This document shows positions 1 to 9,331 of a stretch of DNA of 64,000 nt, one piece after another. Position numbers and translations under genes: made by a program. Position 1 is the stretch's first letter. Each line of letters opens with the position of its first letter. A model generated the notes under the pieces. That model made no database searches. It saw only the letters and a program-made list of their open reading frames with translations, and was not told the origin of the DNA. The DNA comes from [Leptolyngbya] sp. JSC-1 (GTDB taxonomy: Bacteria; Cyanobacteriota; Cyanobacteriia; Elainellales; Elainellaceae): the NCBI GenBank assembly GCA_000733415.1, contig KL662191.1, forward strand, positions 2,480,142 through 2,544,141, written 5' to 3'.

Positions 1-299
1 GGTCTGATATAGAAAGACGAGGTAGGCTGATTCTTCTTAACAAAGTCAACAATTACCTGATAAATTTTGTCGGCAGGTAAATCGAAGTGGAGAAACTTAG
101 CGCTATCGCTGAGACGACGACAGTGGCGATCCAGCCGAAACAGCAAAATTTGGTTCGGATTTTGGGGATCGGGGATGCCACGCAACCCCCCAAACGCACC
201 TGTCCCGTAGTGTAGGGCATGGGTGGCAATCGAGATCTTGGCCTGATCAAACGGAACAAACTGATTTTGAAAATACGCAACCGGTAAAAAGGTATGCAT
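1..299 (-). CDS. ilvE: branched-chain amino acid aminotransferase, N-terminal part (cut by window edge)
   Basis: The reverse strand from an ATG at 299 reads without a stop to base 1. It begins MHTFLPVAYFQNQFVPF and continues with AKISIATHALHYGTGAFGG and NPNQILLFRLDRHCRRLS, which is the typical N-terminus of cyanobacterial class IV PLP-dependent transaminases of the IlvE type. These enzymes carry out the last step of valine, leucine and isoleucine synthesis in the cytoplasm. Only about 99 codons are in the window, and the active-site lysine lies beyond the edge. It is divergent from the phosphatase gene at 504. The family call is strong; the exact substrate range is inferred. Confidence 0.88.
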   Translation of the reverse strand, partial: MHTFLPVAYFQNQFVPFDQAKISIATHALHYGTGAFGGLRGIPDPQNPNQILLFRLDRHCRRLSDSAKFLHFDLPADKIYQVIVDFVKKNQPTSSFYIR

Positions 300-503
300 C
301 GTAGTCAGCCTCTATAAACAGACTTTATATAGATTAAGCTTAGCTGCCAGAATTTTTAGCATTCTACAGTTTAAGTAATTTAAGCAGCTAGGAGTTAAGT
401 TAGCCTCCAATGCATTTAGGGTATTTTGGTTGAGGGCAGTGATGCAGACGCAATGTTGATTTAGTGAATCCTGGAATGTCTCCAGCAAAGCAAGGAGCAA
501 CGC

Positions 504-2264
504 ATGGCGGAACCAGAGAGCAACCGGCTCAAATTGATGGTTGTGGATGATGAGGCAGACAATTTGGATCTGTTGTACCGCACGTTTCGGCGTGACTTTG
601 ACGTGCTTAAGGCAGACAGTGGGCCAAAGGCATTACAGCTCCTAGAGCAACATGGCGAAATGGCAGTGATTATTTCCGATCAGCGCATGCCGCGTATGAA
701 CGGCACTGAATTCCTTAGTCGCACGGTAGAGCGCTTTCCCGATACCCTGCGGATTCTGCTGACTGGCTACACCGATGTGGAAGATTTGGTGGGAGCCATC
801 AATGCTGGCAAGGTGTTTAAGTACATCACCAAGCCCTGGAATCCCAAAGACTTGAGAACAATTGTCATGCAGGCTGCCGATACCTATCGAATCGTTAAGC
901 AGCGGACCAATGAGCTGCACCGGGCGCTGCGGCGAGAATCGATTTTTAATGCGGTGACCACAGCAGTGCGAGAATCACTGGACTATCACAGCATGTTGCA
1001 GACCGTGGTCAGGACAATTGGGCAAACATTTGCGGCAGATGGTTGCCTGTTGCGTCCGGTTGAGCGCTTGAATGGTTCCCCCCAGTGTCAGTTCGCCTCC
1101 GAAGCATTTACCTATGCCGCGACCAACACAGCTGATCCAACCGCTATCGATGCGCCTTTCTGCGAGTCAGCTCTAGATGACTCTAAACCACTCGATCAGA
1201 TAGGCTCATCCGCGGCGGCTCTCGGCGTTCCTGAACCAGATCTGGCGCTCTTAATGACGCTGACTCAAACTTGCCAGTCTCAACTGCTGTCGATTGTAGA
1301 GCCATCTCCCTACACCCAGTTAATTGTGCCCTTGATCTGTCAGCAGGAGCCTGTGGCCGTTTTGGTGCTGCACAAGCAAGGTTCAGCCGTTTGGGCCGAG
1401 GAAGAAATCCGGTTGATCGAGAGTGTGGCCGAGCAGGCAGCTTTAGCCATTTCCCAAGCCAAACTGTATCAGCGCATCCAGGCCCAAACCGAACAAATGC
1501 GGGCCGAATTGGCAGTTGCCCGTCAGATCCAAACCAACTTGCTGCGGCAGACCTTTCCTGATCTGGAAACGGTAAAAATTCAGGCGTATTGTTTTCCGGC
1601 TCGTGAAATCGGCGGAGATTTTTTTGAAATCTATGTGCATCCTCAGGGGGATATTTGGCTGGCAGTGGGGGATGTCTCCGGTAAGGGGGTTCCAGCCGCT
1701 TTGTTTATGGCCAGTGCAATTTCGCTGCTGCGGCGGGAATTGGCCCAGGAAATCTCTCCGGCTCCCAACATCGTGATGCAAAACTTGAATCATAGCCTCT
1801 CAGATAATTTGGTCAACAGCAATTGCTTTATTACTCTGATACTGGCCCGTTACACACCCACGACCAGAGAATTGGTTTACGCCAATGCTGGCCATATCTA
1901 TCCGTTGGTATGGTCACAACGGCAGCTAGAAAAGGAACGGCAAACGGTTGAAGTAGTCAGCGTTGAACCTACCTACCTGAAGACGCGAGGCGTGCCGTTA
2001 GGAATCTTACCCGTTTGGAAAGCGGCAGCGGGTCAACTCACGCTTCAGTCAGGCGATGTGCTATTGCTAACCAGCGATGGCATCACCGAGGCAGCTTTAG
2101 AATCTTCTACGCAAGCCCGCACGATGCTGCATCAAGCTGGGCTTTGGCACTTGATTTCCCAGCAACGCGGCAGGTTAAACCTTAAGGATTTGCTCTCAGT
2201 GATTCAAATGAAAACCCAGGTGCAGGAAGACGACCAAACCATTCTTTCGTTGGAGGTTTTGTAA
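504..2264 (+). CDS. response regulator with GAF and PP2C (RsbU/SpoIIE-type) phosphatase domains
   Basis: 586 residues. An N-terminal receiver domain has the acidic pair at Asp15-Asp16, the likely phospho-acceptor Asp59 (IISDQRMP) and a conserved lysine in FKYITKPWN. A GAF-like sensor region follows at roughly 150-320, then a coiled-coil linker with VARQIQTNLL. The C-terminal SpoIIE/PP2C domain starts near 350 and shows EIGGDFFE, VGDVSGKGVPAALFM and LLLTSDGITEA, including metal-binding acidic residues. It probably dephosphorylates an anti-sigma-factor antagonist in a partner-switching pathway. The next gene, one base downstream, encodes an RsbW-like kinase, which supports this. The start is backed by an AAGGAG-type site just upstream. 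The signal sensed is unknown. Confidence 0.9.
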   Translation: MAEPESNRLKLMVVDDEADNLDLLYRTFRRDFDVLKADSGPKALQLLEQHGEMAVIISDQRMPRMNGTEFLSRTVERFPDTLRILLTGYTDVEDLVGAINAGKVFKYITKPWNPKDLRTIVMQAADTYRIVKQRTNELHRALRRESIFNAVTTAVRESLDYHSMLQTVVRTIGQTFAADGCLLRPVERLNGSPQCQFASEAFTYAATNTADPTAIDAPFCESALDDSKPLDQIGSSAAALGVPEPDLALLMTLTQTCQSQLLSIVEPSPYTQLIVPLICQQEPVAVLVLHKQGSAVWAEEEIRLIESVAEQAALAISQAKLYQRIQAQTEQMRAELAVARQIQTNLLRQTFPDLETVKIQAYCFPAREIGGDFFEIYVHPQGDIWLAVGDVSGKGVPAALFMASAISLLRRELAQEISPAPNIVMQNLNHSLSDNLVNSNCFITLILARYTPTTRELVYANAGHIYPLVWSQRQLEKERQTVEVVSVEPTYLKTRGVPLGILPVWKAAAGQLTLQSGDVLLLTSDGITEAALESSTQARTMLHQAGLWHLISQQRGRLNLKDLLSVIQMKTQVQEDDQTILSLEVL

Positions 2265-2265
2265 A

Positions 2266-2706
2266 TTGATGCGAACTGAGCTACATGTTCCGAGCGATTT
2301 GCAATTTCTAACGGTGGTCGAAAACTGGCTGCTGGGTTCTCTTCAGGTAGCGCTACCTGACCAGGTTGATTGGTCGCGTCAGGCCAATCGCTTACGCTTA
2401 GCGCTGGTCGAGGCTTACTCTAATGTGGTGCGGCATGCTCATAAGGATCAGCCCAACTTGCCAGTGCTGATTCGTCTAGAACTGAAGGATCGGGATCTGT
2501 ATCTGGAGATTTGGGACCACGGCCAAGGCTTTGATCTGTCTACCTACATGCCTCCGTCTCCAGATCAACAGCAAGAAGGAGGGTATGGTTGGCTGATTTT
2601 GCATCGTCTGATGGATAAAGTAGAGTATCGTCTGCAAGTCAACGGACGCAATTGCTTAATGCTGGAAACTCACCTGCCGCGAGAAGACGAAGCCGCTCTT
2701 GAGTAG
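2266..2706 (+). CDS. RsbW-like anti-sigma regulatory factor (HATPase serine/threonine kinase)
   Basis: 146 residues with a GHKL ATPase fold: the N box is seen as RLALVEAYSNVVRHAH, the G1 box as EIWDHGQGFD and the G2-like stretch as GGYGWLILHRLMD. Proteins of this type phosphorylate STAS-domain anti-sigma antagonists or bind sigma factors. It starts one base after the stop of the PP2C phosphatase gene, so the two are almost certainly co-transcribed and form opposite arms of one switch. No STAS partner is visible nearby. Length and motifs fit the family. The target is not known. Confidence 0.85.
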   Translation: MMRTELHVPSDLQFLTVVENWLLGSLQVALPDQVDWSRQANRLRLALVEAYSNVVRHAHKDQPNLPVLIRLELKDRDLYLEIWDHGQGFDLSTYMPPSPDQQQEGGYGWLILHRLMDKVEYRLQVNGRNCLMLETHLPREDEAALE

Positions 2707-2762
2707 CTTTTACATAGCGTTTGAGCAGCCCTAACCGCAGCTAACGAACTAAAGGGAACAAA

Positions 2763-2969
2763 CTAAAGGGGCAGCTTTTGCAGATGGGCTAGTTCCCGTG
2801 ATTCCTGTTTTACCAGCCCTTCCATGGCAGCCCGCTGAAGTTGCAAGAAAGCCGTTAGCTCTTCTGGAGTATTTTTGACTTGTAATAAGGACCGCAACTG
2901 ATCTTCTGCCGCCAGACTCAGGTAGCCGGTTTTGAGCGCTTGGTCCACCAAGTCACTGATGCGCCCCAT
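2763..2969 (-). CDS. small conserved-looking hypothetical protein (68 aa)
   Basis: A 68-residue charged, helix-rich protein (begins MGRISDLVDQALKTGYLS) with the motif LSLAAEDQLRSLLQ. A strong GGAGGAAAG-like site lies just before the ATG. It reads convergent to the RsbW-like gene. It resembles small cyanobacterial helical hypotheticals, but I cannot assign a function. No signal peptide or membrane segment is visible. Confidence 0.6.
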   Translation of the reverse strand: MGRISDLVDQALKTGYLSLAAEDQLRSLLQVKNTPEELTAFLQLQRAAMEGLVKQESRELAHLQKLPL

Positions 2970-3386
2970 TTCTTTCCTCCTTAGCTAAAGCTAATTCAAT
3001 ATCCAAGCTTGTATAGCCCTGGGATTACTGCAGTAGACCGAAATCTCGGCCAAAAGTTCCGCGCCTTCAGGAGCAAAATTATGGGCAGTGAACAGGAACT
3101 GAACGAGGGATCTGCTACGTCTTCCAAGTTTTTAGAAACCCATCCGGACATTCTCCAAACACACGGAATGAAGGAAGTAAGCGTGATTTGGACTGAAAGC
3201 CACTCTACGGGTGGGGATCAGCCGACCAGCAGCCAGAGATGCAGCCAAGGATGCTAACTCTACTCAGGGAATGGGGACAGGTGCTGGTGTTTCTAATCGA
3301 TAACGGATCGAGATGACGAATCGGACTCTCTACTGCTTCCTATCTCACTTCCCATCACAGTTGGAATCAAGGGCGGATTTAGTTCC

Positions 3387-4097
3387 ATGGAAATCGTTCT
3401 ACTTTTACTGCTGCTAGCGGCAGTCGCAGTCTGGTATCGGTTCTGGTATGCCTCTTCCCGTCGGAAAACGCAGCAGCTCAAGAGTAGTGGCTTGGTGCGC
3501 GTAGATGAAGTGCACAAACGCTATCGCCACCTGCCATTGGGCAATTTGGGAATTCTACACAAAATCAAAGACGGACAGCGGGTGCAGGTAATTTTTCCTA
3601 GCCTAACCGCTGACGAAGACGTGGATTATATTTATTCATGGCATGATTTGCGAGTAGTTCGTCCGGTGCTAGAGCGACCTAAAGATGGTGATGAAGCCTG
3701 GTTACGCGCTACAGGGATTGCGGCTTTGATTGAAGAGCGATTGCAGCTTGAGCCAGAGATTACCAAACTCAAAAAGTACCACCACAAGCTAGGTGAACTG
3801 CTGGATCTAGTAGATGAATCAGAGGAACACCTAGAGCAACAGGATACTCTTGCCGTCACCCATACTCAGGTTGGCTATCTCTTAGAGCAAGCCAAGCTCC
3901 TGGAGCAGCAATATGTTGATTTGATTAAAGTCACGCTGCGAGAGGCATTGATTCGCAGTGAACTGGAAGACTTTAACCCCGATCTACGGCCTGAAGAACG
4001 GCGAGACCTCAATAGCCGCTATCAAGAAATTCGGGCAGAGTATCAAGTCTGGAAGCGGGTAGCTCATACCTTTCCGGAGCTGCCGTCTGTGCTGTAG
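3387..4097 (+). CDS. membrane-anchored coiled-coil hypothetical protein
   Basis: 236 residues. Residues 1-24 form one hydrophobic helix (EIVLLLLLLAAVAVWYRFWY) likely to anchor the protein in the inner membrane. A conserved-looking central part follows (HLPLGNLGILHKIKDGQRVQV), then a long charged segment from about 115 to 220 with coiled-coil spacing (EPEITKLKKYHHKLGELLDL). No catalytic motif is visible. It stands alone between a hypothetical gene and a tandem repeat. It looks like a conserved cyanobacterial protein of unknown role. Confidence 0.7.
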   Translation: MEIVLLLLLLAAVAVWYRFWYASSRRKTQQLKSSGLVRVDEVHKRYRHLPLGNLGILHKIKDGQRVQVIFPSLTADEDVDYIYSWHDLRVVRPVLERPKDGDEAWLRATGIAALIEERLQLEPEITKLKKYHHKLGELLDLVDESEEHLEQQDTLAVTHTQVGYLLEQAKLLEQQYVDLIKVTLREALIRSELEDFNPDLRPEERRDLNSRYQEIRAEYQVWKRVAHTFPELPSVL

Positions 4098-4102
4098 TGC
4101 GG

Positions 4103-4169
4103 TTGCCTATTTGTGTTTGCCTATTTGTATTTGCCTATTTGTATTTGCCTATTGTTTGCCTATTTGTAA
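4103..4169. repeat. 14-bp tandem repeat, five units
   Basis: Five copies of a TTGCCTATTTGTAT-type unit stand head to tail, the fourth shortened to 11 bp. They fill the gap between two convergent genes. Copies differ at only one or two positions, so this is a recent slippage array. It has no spacers and is not a CRISPR. Confidence 0.9.
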
Positions 4170-4186
4170 GCAGCCTCCGGCTTGAT

Positions 4187-5821
4187 TTACTTCAGGCCAT
4201 TCCAGGTATTGCGAAACGTCGGTACAGGCAATGAGAAGTTGGAGGAAAGGTCGGCTTGGGTTTCGGAGTCGAGGGCAGCAATTACGCCGTTATAGATGGC
4301 TTCGGCTTCGGCAGGCGAGTTGCCGATACTTGTGAGGCCCAATTTGCCAAACTCAGACAAACAGCCAATCAGATGAAACACGGTGCCCGTTTCGGTGGTG
4401 CTGTTGAAATGCAGATGGTGTTGGGCAATGATATCCATCAGATCGCTAGGGATTAGCCCTGTATAGGACTCTTTGTGCAGGTTGTCAGTGGCAATGTAAT
4501 ATTTGGGACAGCCCTGCTGGTTATAGAACAGTCCAGTGGCTAGGTCATAGCGGCCATAGGTAAGCAACTTCAGCGTCATAAACGGATGGGTGGTGCCACC
4601 TTTGCGCAGGTTGATTTCGATTGCCTGCAAGTCCCATTCGCCATTGGGTTGACGCACTGCAATAAAATCGAGGCCAAATCGTTCCAGGGCACCTTTAGCA
4701 GCCAATCTGGCTCCAACTCGCATGCCGTACTCCTGCAGCTGCAAGCGGTAGGCATCGTCAGCAGGAAACTGGCAGCCCAAAAACACCTGACCGTCTGGCC
4801 CACCTAGAATTTGATCGTGCGTGGAGAGAATTTCAACCTCGCCGGTGGGCGTCACCCGTCCCTGAACGCTGGGCGAGCGTTTTTCTTCGCCTTCCACAAA
4901 GGCTTCTACGATAGCACCGAGTTGGGGAATCCGCTGGCTGAAGTGCTGCCAGGTTTCTGTGGTGGATTGAAAGCTCATGCTTTCGAACCGTTGTTGTAGG
5001 GCCGCAATTCGGGTACTAGAAGCTGCCTGTCCCGGCACTAGATCCTGAAGCGGACGCAAATCGAGCAGGGCATTGCCGCCGCCTGAAAACCCTTCGTTCA
5101 GCTTAACGACAATCCGCTGGAGCTGAGGTTGCCGTTCCCAGAGGGCTGAAGCCGCCGCCGCTAGATCCTCTGCCGTCCACATCAGCTCACTGCCATCCGG
5201 ACAGGGAATGTCTGCTTCCGCAAAAATTTGCCGACTGCCGCTTTTGGTTCCCCAGTAGAGCAAATCGGGATTGACGCCCAGCAGGGGGATACCGAGTTGA
5301 ATTGCCAGCTCGCGTTCCAGCCCAGTGGAGTTGAAGCAGGTCATGTAGGCTCGGTCCTGACGGATGGCTTGCCGTAACCGTGCCATTAAACGAGGCCGCT
5401 CCAGAATTTTCTGCGTTAGCGGTTTGTGAGATGTATCGTAGGTACAGAGCAGCAGCAGCCGTTCGCGGGCATGGGAAAAGGGTACACCGGGCAGCAGCTG
5501 CAGATAATAGTCGATCACGCTGGGATGGATCGGCTGCGAGGTGACGTAAATCAACCGTGTGCGGGGGTTGCGCAGCCGAATCAGGGAAAACAGCAGCCGC
5601 TCTTCGTAATAGTGAACGCCGGTAATTTTTTGCAGCTCTTGCTGGTCAAGGCTCAGGGACGGAATCACCAGAATGTCCCAGTCGCCTTGGTCGCTGTGTT
5701 CGATTGACTGCCAGCGATCGCGGAGATGGCCTTGAAGCTGCTGAAACTGCTCTAACTGTTCGGGATGAATTGTCGAAGCCGCCGTTAAACCCTGCATATC
5801 TCCAGCCCCACTCGATTTCAA
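4187..5821 (-). CDS. PGM1-related peptide ligase / ATP-grasp carboxylate-amine ligase
   Basis: 544 residues. The N-terminal part carries the conserved string VHYYEERLLFSLIRLRNPRTR and the middle has LGVNPDLLYWGTKSGSRQIF. The C-terminal half shows ATP-grasp features: RIVVKLNEGFSGGGNALLD (nucleotide-binding loop) and LQAIEINLRKGGTTHPFMTL (metal-binding Glu/Asn). This architecture matches the PGM1-related ligases, which join an activated carboxylate to an amine. The substrate in cyanobacteria is unknown. No RiPP precursor or transport gene is adjacent, so a role in natural product synthesis cannot be inferred here. Several ATG codons near the start are possible. Confidence 0.75.
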   Translation of the reverse strand: MKSSGAGDMQGLTAASTIHPEQLEQFQQLQGHLRDRWQSIEHSDQGDWDILVIPSLSLDQQELQKITGVHYYEERLLFSLIRLRNPRTRLIYVTSQPIHPSVIDYYLQLLPGVPFSHARERLLLLCTYDTSHKPLTQKILERPRLMARLRQAIRQDRAYMTCFNSTGLERELAIQLGIPLLGVNPDLLYWGTKSGSRQIFAEADIPCPDGSELMWTAEDLAAAASALWERQPQLQRIVVKLNEGFSGGGNALLDLRPLQDLVPGQAASSTRIAALQQRFESMSFQSTTETWQHFSQRIPQLGAIVEAFVEGEEKRSPSVQGRVTPTGEVEILSTHDQILGGPDGQVFLGCQFPADDAYRLQLQEYGMRVGARLAAKGALERFGLDFIAVRQPNGEWDLQAIEINLRKGGTTHPFMTLKLLTYGRYDLATGLFYNQQGCPKYYIATDNLHKESYTGLIPSDLMDIIAQHHLHFNSTTETGTVFHLIGCLSEFGKLGLTSIGNSPAEAEAIYNGVIAALDSETQADLSSNFSLPVPTFRNTWNGLK

Positions 5822-6221
5822 TGGGAAATACCTGATTCTAGTCGGTGAATTACCTTGCTTTCTGCCTATCTAGGGACATAATCTATCGCTGCATCCAGAC
5901 TGATTCCATCCGGTCTAGATATGGCTATAGACATAGCTACAATCTTGCCTGATTGCGCTCCAGAAGCGGCTTTTCTATAGAATTTCTTTCTGCCTGCTGA
6001 GTCTTTGCCCTACAGCTGCTCTCTCCGACTGCGGCAGCTTCTCCTAGTTCTCTCGCTTAATTCTCTGTGCCTCCTGTGGTTGAGCTGGCAGGCTCAACCT
6101 GAAATTGATATCTTCTGCTTGATGCAGGAGTTGGGACTGTATTACCTGCAAGGGTAACTGCAAGGCGCAAACTAGTTCACCTGGCTATTCTGCGAAACAG
6201 CGGCCCCAATCTGATCGTTGG
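5822..6221. other. 400-bp intergenic region with no gene seen
   Basis: This lies upstream of the ligase gene and downstream of gmk. No open frame with a recognisable product is seen on either strand. It presumably holds the ligase promoter and the gmk transcript end. A weak T-rich stretch is present but no strong hairpin terminator. Confidence 0.5.
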
Positions 6222-6806
6222 CTAAACGGCTACCGTTTCCGGCAACGGTTCCTTGGGAGCAAACAGCACCGCCTCAATCTGATCCAGCGCCAGCTCCAGA
6301 TCGTCGTTGATGACACGAATGTCAAATTCGTTGGCTGCACCCACTTCGGTTTTGGCCCGCTCCAGCCGACGCACAATTGCTTCTTCCGACTCGGAAGCCC
6401 GGTGACGCAAGCGGTGCTCTAGCTCCATCATGGAAGGGGGCAGGATAAAGATGCCGAGCGCATCGGGAAAGGATTGGAAAATTTGCCGTGCCCCTTGTAG
6501 CTCGATTTCTAGCACCACCCATTTGCCCTGGCGAATTTGGTCTTCTACCGGCTGGCGTGGCGTGCCATAACAGTTGCCCGCAAACTCAGCCCATTCCAGC
6601 AGCTGGTGATTGGCTACCATTTGATCAAACTCGGCGCGAGACACAAAATAGTAGTCGCGTCCGTGGATTTCTCCCGGGCGGGGGGTGCGCGTGGTGACCG
6701 AAATTGATAAGTAGAGTTCTGGATGCCGTCGTAACAGCATTCGCATCAGAGTGCCCTTACCCACACCACTGGGTCCCGTTAGTACAATCAGCTTGCCTCG
6801 TGCCAT
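6222..6806 (-). CDS. gmk: guanylate kinase
   Basis: Converts GMP plus ATP to GDP plus ADP. The P-loop is GPSGVGKGT, followed by the GMP-binding elements TTRTPRPGEIHGRDYYF and LLEWAEFAGNCYGTP. The start chosen is the ATG at 6806 (MARGKLIVLTGPSG), which puts the P-loop at the usual distance from the N-terminus and has a GGTGAA stretch upstream. An in-frame ATG at 6830 would add eight residues. It follows the RemA-like gene on the same strand, a common pairing in many bacteria. Confidence 0.95.
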   Translation of the reverse strand: MARGKLIVLTGPSGVGKGTLMRMLLRRHPELYLSISVTTRTPRPGEIHGRDYYFVSRAEFDQMVANHQLLEWAEFAGNCYGTPRQPVEDQIRQGKWVVLEIELQGARQIFQSFPDALGIFILPPSMMELEHRLRHRASESEEAIVRRLERAKTEVGAANEFDIRVINDDLELALDQIEAVLFAPKEPLPETVAV

Positions 6807-6941
6807 GCTTTCACCGTCCAAGCGACGCAAATTGTAGTTTATTTTACCTAAAACAGGAGACTTCCGTTTCTGAATGGTTATGCTGAAAGTTGCAGTTCAA
6901 TGTGCTGAAAATGCAACCTCCAGCACGGTAGTTCGGTTAGC

Positions 6942-7205
6942 TTACCCGTCGCCCTGGGCGTCTTTGCTGATCACAAAGCGGTTGGCAACCGTTTCGGGTT
7001 GGATGGCCGATAAAACCACATGACCCGAATCGGTAATGATCACTGCTCGTGTTCGACGACCATAGGTAGCGTCGATCAGTTGACCACGATCGCGAGCATC
7101 GCTGATGATGCGCTTGATCGGAGCAGACTCCGGGCTAACGATTGCAATGACTCGGTTGGCGGAAACGATGTTGCCAAATCCGATGTTAATCAGCCTAATA
7201 TCCAT
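6942..7205 (-). CDS. remA: RemA family (DUF370) regulatory protein
   Basis: 87 residues beginning MDIRLINIGFGNIV, with RVIAIVSPESAPIKRII and GRRTRAVIITDSGHVVLS, diagnostic of the RemA/DUF370 family. In Bacillus, RemA is a DNA-binding activator of biofilm matrix genes. The cyanobacterial role is not established. It is upstream of gmk on the same strand with a gap of about 135 bp and is probably co-transcribed with it. Length matches the family. Confidence 0.92.
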   Translation of the reverse strand: MDIRLINIGFGNIVSANRVIAIVSPESAPIKRIISDARDRGQLIDATYGRRTRAVIITDSGHVVLSAIQPETVANRFVISKDAQGDG

Positions 7206-7344
7206 AAATAAACTGAAAATGAACTGATCTAGCCAAATCGGGAGCCTGTGAGAATTTATTTTTCAATGGTATCGACAAAATTTGTGGACTGCCGAGTAAA
7301 ACTGCTGAATTTGCTGAATTTACTGTGAGGTTTGAGGCGTAACT

Positions 7345-9102
7345 ATGCAACCTGTTGATTTCACCACGCTCACGGCTGCTTGCGCCGAACTGCGGACCGA
7401 TTGGCTGCCTGCCCGTCTAGAGCAGGTCTATCAGCGCGACCGCTACACAATTGCCTTGGCCTTGCGCACCCTCGATCAGCGCGGTTGGTTGACCCTATCC
7501 TGGCATCCTCAAGCTGCCCGCCTGTGTATTGGCGATCCGCCGCCCCGCACTCCTGATACTTTTACCTTCAGCCAGCAATTGCGGCATCAGCTCAACGGTT
7601 TGGCGCTGATAGCAATTGTGCCGATTGCCCCCTGGGAGCGGGTGGTTGATCTCCAGTTTGCTCAACGACCGGGAGAAGCGGCCCTCTGGCATTTATATAT
7701 GGAAATCATGGGCAACTACAGCAATGTGATTTTAGCCAATCAGGACAATCAGATTGTTACTGCTGCTTATCAGGTGAGCAGCCAACAGTCCAGCCTGCGC
7801 CCAATCCAAACCGGACAGCCCTATGAGATGCCGCCCATCCTCACCAATGCGGTCCCGTCCCTGGAAGAACCGCAGAACCGCTGGCAAGAGCGCTTGAGCC
7901 TGATTCCCGGTCCGCTGAAGCGTAATCTGCTAAAAAATTACCGAGGTCTGAGTTCAGCGTTGGTGAATTCGATGGTGCAGGCGGCGGACCTTGGTCCGGA
8001 TCAATTGACCGAGAGTTTGAAGGCCGAGGATTGGCAGAGATTGTTTCAACGCTGGCACGAATGGCTACATGCTTTAGAGCGAGAACAATTTCAGCCGGGA
8101 TGGTTGGGACAGGGCTACACGGTGATGAGCTGGAGCGATTGGCATCTGCGACCCGATTGGAAGCCCGAAAAAAGCATTCATCCGATTCTCAACCGCTACT
8201 ACACCGATCAGTTGAACCGACAGGAGTTTGGGCAACTCCGGCACCAAATCACTCAAAAGCTGAGCCATCACCTGAGAAAGCTAGCCGCCAAAGCTGCCGA
8301 TTTCCAGTCCCGATTGCAGCAGTCGGATCGGGCCGATCAGTATCGGGAACAGGCTGACTTGCTGATGGCCTATTTGCACGAGTGGCAGCCTGGAATGACC
8401 GAGATTACGCTGGCAGATTTCGTTACCGGCGATCCAATCCGGATTCCCCTAGAGCCAGAGAAAAACGCGGTTCAGAATGCCCAGGCTCTTTACAAACGCC
8501 ACCAAAAGCTAAAGCGCTCGCGGGCCGCAATTGAACCGTTGCTGGCAGAGGTGCAGGCCGAAAGGGATTACCTGGAACAGGTGGACGTGGCGATTGCCCA
8601 ACTGGATGAATATCGCACCCCAGCCGACTTGGCATCCCTGATCGAAATTCGGGACGAGCTAATCCAGCAGGGGTATCTAGAAGACCCCGATCAGCGCTAT
8701 CGCAATAACTCGAATCCAGAAACTCAATATCTGCGCTATCGCAGCCCCAGCGGCTATGAGGTCTTGATTGGCCGCAACAATCGCCAAAATGACTTACTCA
8801 CCTTCCGCCTAGCCAGTGACTATGACCTCTGGTTTCACACCCAGGAAATTCCTGGCAGTCATGTGTTGCTGCGGCTAGAACCGGGCGCGGCGGCAGAAGA
8901 AGTCGATCTGCAATTCACGGCGGATTTAGCAGCTTACTATAGTCGGGCGCGGCAGAGCGATCAGGCTCCGGTGATCTATACCGAACCGAAGCAGGTGTTT
9001 AAGCCCAAAGGAGCCAAGCCTGGGATGGCGATCTACAAACAAGAGCGGGTGATCTGGGGCGAACCACAGCGGGGCAAAAGCTATGAGTTGATCGAGGGAT
9101 AG
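7345..9102 (+). CDS. rqcH: NFACT family protein, Rqc2/RqcH homologue
   Basis: 585 residues. The N-terminal NFACT-N part begins MQPVDFTTLTAACAEL and contains EIMGNYSNVILANQDN. A coiled-coil middle (about 290-430) follows, then an NFACT-R domain with YRSPSGYEVLIGRNNRQND and LWFHTQEIPGSHVLLR. Bacterial RqcH binds 60S-like stalled large subunits and adds C-terminal alanine tails in ribosome quality control. This gene is divergent from RemA-gmk and appears monocistronic. The family call is firm; the activity is from homologues. Confidence 0.88.
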   Translation: MQPVDFTTLTAACAELRTDWLPARLEQVYQRDRYTIALALRTLDQRGWLTLSWHPQAARLCIGDPPPRTPDTFTFSQQLRHQLNGLALIAIVPIAPWERVVDLQFAQRPGEAALWHLYMEIMGNYSNVILANQDNQIVTAAYQVSSQQSSLRPIQTGQPYEMPPILTNAVPSLEEPQNRWQERLSLIPGPLKRNLLKNYRGLSSALVNSMVQAADLGPDQLTESLKAEDWQRLFQRWHEWLHALEREQFQPGWLGQGYTVMSWSDWHLRPDWKPEKSIHPILNRYYTDQLNRQEFGQLRHQITQKLSHHLRKLAAKAADFQSRLQQSDRADQYREQADLLMAYLHEWQPGMTEITLADFVTGDPIRIPLEPEKNAVQNAQALYKRHQKLKRSRAAIEPLLAEVQAERDYLEQVDVAIAQLDEYRTPADLASLIEIRDELIQQGYLEDPDQRYRNNSNPETQYLRYRSPSGYEVLIGRNNRQNDLLTFRLASDYDLWFHTQEIPGSHVLLRLEPGAAAEEVDLQFTADLAAYYSRARQSDQAPVIYTEPKQVFKPKGAKPGMAIYKQERVIWGEPQRGKSYELIEG

Positions 9103-9331
9103 TTAGGCTCAAAAAGGATATTGGGAAAACTCATATCTTGCACCTCGATATGTGAACAGTAAAACCTTGAGAATAGAGTAGGGCTTGAAGACGTGACACT
9201 TCGAGCAATAACAACTACGGGATTTCCCAGCATTACAGCCCAATTGAAGCGTGAGACGGTTGGTGAAGACGATGAATTCGGCTGGGTGACGGGAAACAGA
9301 CTTCGGTGAGCGCTCAGTCGAGCCGTGGCGC

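Noticed and set aside
3009..3257. 82-codon frame on the + strand
   Set aside because: It starts at TTG without a ribosome site, has no recognisable sequence and lies in the promoter side of the next gene.
4103..4169. CRISPR-like array
   Set aside because: The units are head to tail without spacers, so it is a slippage repeat. The G-rich block at 60858 was rejected for the same reason.
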